Origin: an uncultured Sphingomonas sp.
GTDB lineage: Bacteria; Pseudomonadota; Alphaproteobacteria; Sphingomonadales; Sphingomonadaceae
DNA: 27,572 bases
Direction: 5' to 3'
NCBI GenBank assembly: GCA_946482655.1
Contig: CAMLSA010000037.1
Span: 1 to 27,572 of the forward strand
The translations under genes were made by a program, and so were the position numbers. The first letter of the stretch is position 1, and the number at the start of each line of letters is the position of its first letter. Positions 25,054 through 27,572 of this stretch are shown piece after piece. The notes under the pieces are model-generated. The model worked only from the letters and a program-made list of their open reading frames with translations. It was not told the DNA's origin and did no database searches.

Positions 25054-25430
25054 CCGAAAACCTGACCATCCTTTATGTCGACGACGAACCGGACATCCGA
25101 CTGATCGTCGAAATGGCGCTCGGCATGCGGCCCGGCCTTTCCGTCCGGACCGCGGAGTCGGGAGAAGAGGCGCTCGACATCCTGCAGGAGCAGGGCTGGC
25201 GGCCCGATCTCTTGATGGTCGACGTGATGATGCCGGGACTGACGGGCCCGGACGTCCTCGCGGCGCTCCGCGCCAACCCGGACACGGCGGCGCTCCCCGT
25301 CATCTTCGTCACCGCGCGCGCGCGCGCGCAAGACGTCGCCGCCTATATCGCGCAGGGTGCGAAGGGCGTCGTCACCAAGCCGTTCGATCCCATGCAGCTC
25401 GCCGATCAGGTCATCGCGCTGGCAACTTAG
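25050..25430 (+). CDS. single-domain response regulator (CheY-like)
   Basis: A 126-residue stand-alone receiver. It has Asp11/Asp12 in YVDDEPDIRL, phospho-acceptor Asp58 in LLMVDVMMPGLTG, Thr in VIFVTARAR and Lys110 in VVTKPFDP, so it should be phosphorylated. It has no output domain; it could act as a phosphate shuttle or sink for the hybrid kinase, or bind a partner. It lacks the FATGUY motif of the alphaproteobacterial stress regulators such as SdrG. Its ATG overlaps the kinase stop as ATGA. A run of alternating C and G lies in the TARARAQ codons. Confidence 0.92.
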   Translation: MTENLTILYVDDEPDIRLIVEMALGMRPGLSVRTAESGEEALDILQEQGWRPDLLMVDVMMPGLTGPDVLAALRANPDTAALPVIFVTARARAQDVAAYIAQGAKGVVTKPFDPMQLADQVIALAT

Positions 25431-25504
25431 CCCCGTATCGCGCCGCAGAATCGGCTAGCCTTGGCGCGCCATCTCCGACACTCTCATGATCTGGAGGAGG
25501 TATT

Positions 25505-27572
25505 ATGCGCGGCTTGCTGACTTGGCTTGCTCCACTCCTCCTCCTGCTCGGTTCGGTAGCCTCGTCGCAGAGCGGGGGGCCGATGGTGGTGACGGCGGGC
25601 GCGGGCGGCGACGGCGGGGCTTATCGCAGCTTCCAGATCCGCTTTTCGGCACCGATGGTGGCGCTGGGCGAGCCGAGAGCGAAGGGCCCCTTCGACATTG
25701 CCTGTCCGATTGCCGGCAGCGGCCGCTGGTCCGACCAGCAAAGCTATGTCCATGAGTTCGCGAAGCCCATTCCTGGCGGCACCCGCTGCACGCTGACCTT
25801 GCGCCGCGATCTTGCCGGACTTGACGGCACGCCACTGGCCGGAACGCATGACAGCTACGTCCTCGATGCCAGCACGCCCGACGCGCGCGCCATCCTGCCG
25901 GCGCGTTACAGCGGTTCGATTCAGCCCGACCAAGCCTTCCTGATCGCGACCAACATCCCCGTCGACCGCAGCTCGATCGCCCGTGAAGTCTATTGCGCGG
26001 TAGACGGCATCGGCGAGAAGATGCCGGTCGATCTGCTGCCGCGCGATGTGCCGCGCAAGCTCGTTACCGGCCTCGCGAACACTTATCAGCTGGAGAACTT
26101 CCGGGAGGAGGCGGGACTCGCCAACGACGCCGCGAAGAAGCCGGGCGGGCTTCGCACCTTGATTGCGCTGCGTTGCCGGCGTCCGCTGCCGCCCGGGCGT
26201 GACATGGCGCTGATCTGGCCCGACACCGTTGTGGCCGGAGGACGGCGGGCCCGACAGACGCAGCGGTTCGATTATCGCGTCGTCGACGAGTTCACCGCGC
26301 GGTTCGAATGCTCGCGCTCCAATCCCCGCGCGGGCTGCAGTCCGGTCGAACCCGCCTTTGTCCGCTTCAGCGCGCCGGTGCCGCGCGCGACAGCGGGCGC
26401 TATCCGGATCCGTCTCGCCGACGGCCGGTTGATCGCCCCCGCCCGGCTTGGCGAGAGCGACGGCACGAGCTCATCGCCGGCCGTCGACAGCGTGAAATTC
26501 CAGCTCGCCGCCGATCAACCGCCAACCGATGCGGCGCTGCTCATGCCGCCCAACGTGGTCGACGAGAACCACCGTCCGCTCGCAAACGCTCGACGCTTCC
26601 CGCTGCCGATCCGGTTCGACGCTGCGCCTCCGCTCGCGAAATTCGCCGCGACCTTCGGCATATTGGAGGCGCGCGAGGGCGGCGTGTTGCCGTTGACCAT
26701 CCGCAATGTCGAGCCGAAGCTCGCTGGCAAGATGCTTCCGCTTGGCGGCAAGACGCTCCGGCTGGACGGATCGGACGGTCGGATCGCTGAGTGGCTGCGC
26801 CGCCTCGACAGGGCCGAGGAGAGCCACTTCACTTTCCGGCGGCGAGGTAAGGAGGAAATCGCCACCAACCACACCCGCGATACGCCGCTGCTCGCGACGC
26901 AGCCGGGGCTCAAGCCCATCAGCATAGCCTTCCCCGCCGGGGGCAAGGCGTTCGAGGTCGTGGGCATAGCGCTCGCCAAGCCGGGCTTCCATGTCGTGGA
27001 GGTGGCGAGCCCCACGCTCGGCCGGGCGCTGCTCGGACGCCCGGCGACGCGCTATGTCGCGACCGGAGTGCTCGTCACCAACATGGCGGTGCATTTCAAA
27101 TGGGGCCAGGGTCCCTCGCTCGCCTGGGTGACCGCGCTGGACAGCGCCAGCCCTATCGCGGGCGCCGCTGTCCAGCTGACCGACAGCTGCACGGGCAAGA
27201 TACTGGCACGGGGGACGACCGACGCCTCGGGACGGCTGCCGATCCCGGCCAAGCTGCCCCAGCCGCGGACCTATGGCGGCTGCGACAGCGACAGCCATCC
27301 GCTGATGGTTTCGGCGCGGAAGGGCAATGACTTCAGCTTCACACTCACGAGCTGGGACAAGGGACTGAGCCCGTATGACTTCGATCTGCCTTTCGAATGG
27401 GAGGCCCGCCGGCAGATTTTCCACAGCATCTTCGATCGCTCGCTGATGCGCGCCGGCGAGACCGTGCACATGAAGCACATATTGCGACGCCCGATTACAA
27501 GCGGCTTCGTTCCGATGGCGCTGAGGGGCCTGCTTCGGATCAGCCATCGCGGCTCGGATACCCATTATGACT
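25505..27572 (+). CDS. alpha-2-macroglobulin family protein (partial, C-terminus outside window)
   Basis: The first 689 residues of a large exported protein that should resemble bacterial alpha-2-macroglobulins, thought to trap proteases in the periplasm. A Sec-type signal (MRGLLTWLAPLLLLLGSVAS) is present and no lipobox Cys is seen, unlike E. coli YfhM. Beta-rich MG-like domains follow; the segment WVTALDSASPIAGAAVQLTD, then GRGTTDASGRLPIPAKL-like residues, and RAGETVHMKHILRR near the end of the window are typical of the family. The thioester motif, if any, lies beyond the window. The ATG at 25505 has a strong GGAGGAGG ribosome site. The frame stays open to the window end. In many bacteria such genes sit beside pbpC, which would be expected just downstream. 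Confidence 0.85.
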   Translation, partial: MRGLLTWLAPLLLLLGSVASSQSGGPMVVTAGAGGDGGAYRSFQIRFSAPMVALGEPRAKGPFDIACPIAGSGRWSDQQSYVHEFAKPIPGGTRCTLTLRRDLAGLDGTPLAGTHDSYVLDASTPDARAILPARYSGSIQPDQAFLIATNIPVDRSSIAREVYCAVDGIGEKMPVDLLPRDVPRKLVTGLANTYQLENFREEAGLANDAAKKPGGLRTLIALRCRRPLPPGRDMALIWPDTVVAGGRRARQTQRFDYRVVDEFTARFECSRSNPRAGCSPVEPAFVRFSAPVPRATAGAIRIRLADGRLIAPARLGESDGTSSSPAVDSVKFQLAADQPPTDAALLMPPNVVDENHRPLANARRFPLPIRFDAAPPLAKFAATFGILEAREGGVLPLTIRNVEPKLAGKMLPLGGKTLRLDGSDGRIAEWLRRLDRAEESHFTFRRRGKEEIATNHTRDTPLLATQPGLKPISIAFPAGGKAFEVVGIALAKPGFHVVEVASPTLGRALLGRPATRYVATGVLVTNMAVHFKWGQGPSLAWVTALDSASPIAGAAVQLTDSCTGKILARGTTDASGRLPIPAKLPQPRTYGGCDSDSHPLMVSARKGNDFSFTLTSWDKGLSPYDFDLPFEWEARRQIFHSIFDRSLMRAGETVHMKHILRRPITSGFVPMALRGLLRISHRGSDTHYD

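Noticed and set aside
1..27572. Signs of a genomic island, phage, IS or defence system
   Set aside because: No transposase, integrase, tRNA, direct repeats at borders or change in base composition was noticed; the genes look like ordinary chromosome.

Overview
The window looks like chromosomal DNA of a sphingomonad (Alphaproteobacteria, Sphingomonadales). The reasons are the high GC content, a proton-translocating transhydrogenase split into pntA1/pntA2/pntB, a tiny aa3-oxidase subunit IV gene in front of it, the metZ-apaG pair, and a small lipoprotein of a type I recall from sphingomonads. This assignment is inference from gene content; there is no rRNA or other marker gene. I saw no tRNA, rRNA, CRISPR array, insertion sequence or integrase, and no gene-free stretch longer than about 300 bases.

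Layout. 1-2299 (minus): subunit IV of aa3 cytochrome oxidase, then pntA1, pntA2 and pntB, the last cut by the window edge. Divergent from these, 2456-3888 (plus) is an NtrC-type sigma-54 activator broken by a one-base deletion in a G run; a perfect 9-bp inverted repeat lies in the shared upstream region. 3973-6808 (plus): a tight three-gene cluster of type III polyketide synthase, methyltransferase and flavoprotein oxidoreductase, resembling in layout the Streptomyces srsABC phenolic-lipid operon. 6811-7624 (minus): an ArsR-type repressor with an AHSA1/SRPBCC gene, with an operator-like palindrome over a promoter that would give an almost leaderless mRNA. 7664-8790 (minus): small lipoprotein and a LysR-type regulator. 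8819-10428 (minus): apaG and metZ, overlapping by ATGA. 10570-11118 (plus): glutathione peroxidase with promoter and terminator.

11319-17292 (plus): a complete RND efflux operon (periplasmic adaptor, HAE1 pump, TolC/OprM-like outer-membrane factor) behind a promoter region carrying TetR-type operator-like repeats. 17537-20158 (plus): exported M1 aminopeptidase, convergent with purU (20198-21052, minus). 21114-25430 is a phosphorelay island: a receiver-Hpt protein (minus) divergent from a LuxR-type response regulator, a CHASE3-PAS hybrid kinase with two receivers, and a single-domain response regulator, the last three joined by 4-base stop/start overlaps. 25505-27572 (plus) is the beginning of an alpha-2-macroglobulin family gene that runs out of the window.

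The parts most worth following up are the polyketide/methyltransferase/flavoprotein cluster (product unknown), the five-receiver phosphorelay with its own Hpt protein, the frameshifted sigma-54 activator, and the palindrome between the oxidase/transhydrogenase operon and that activator.
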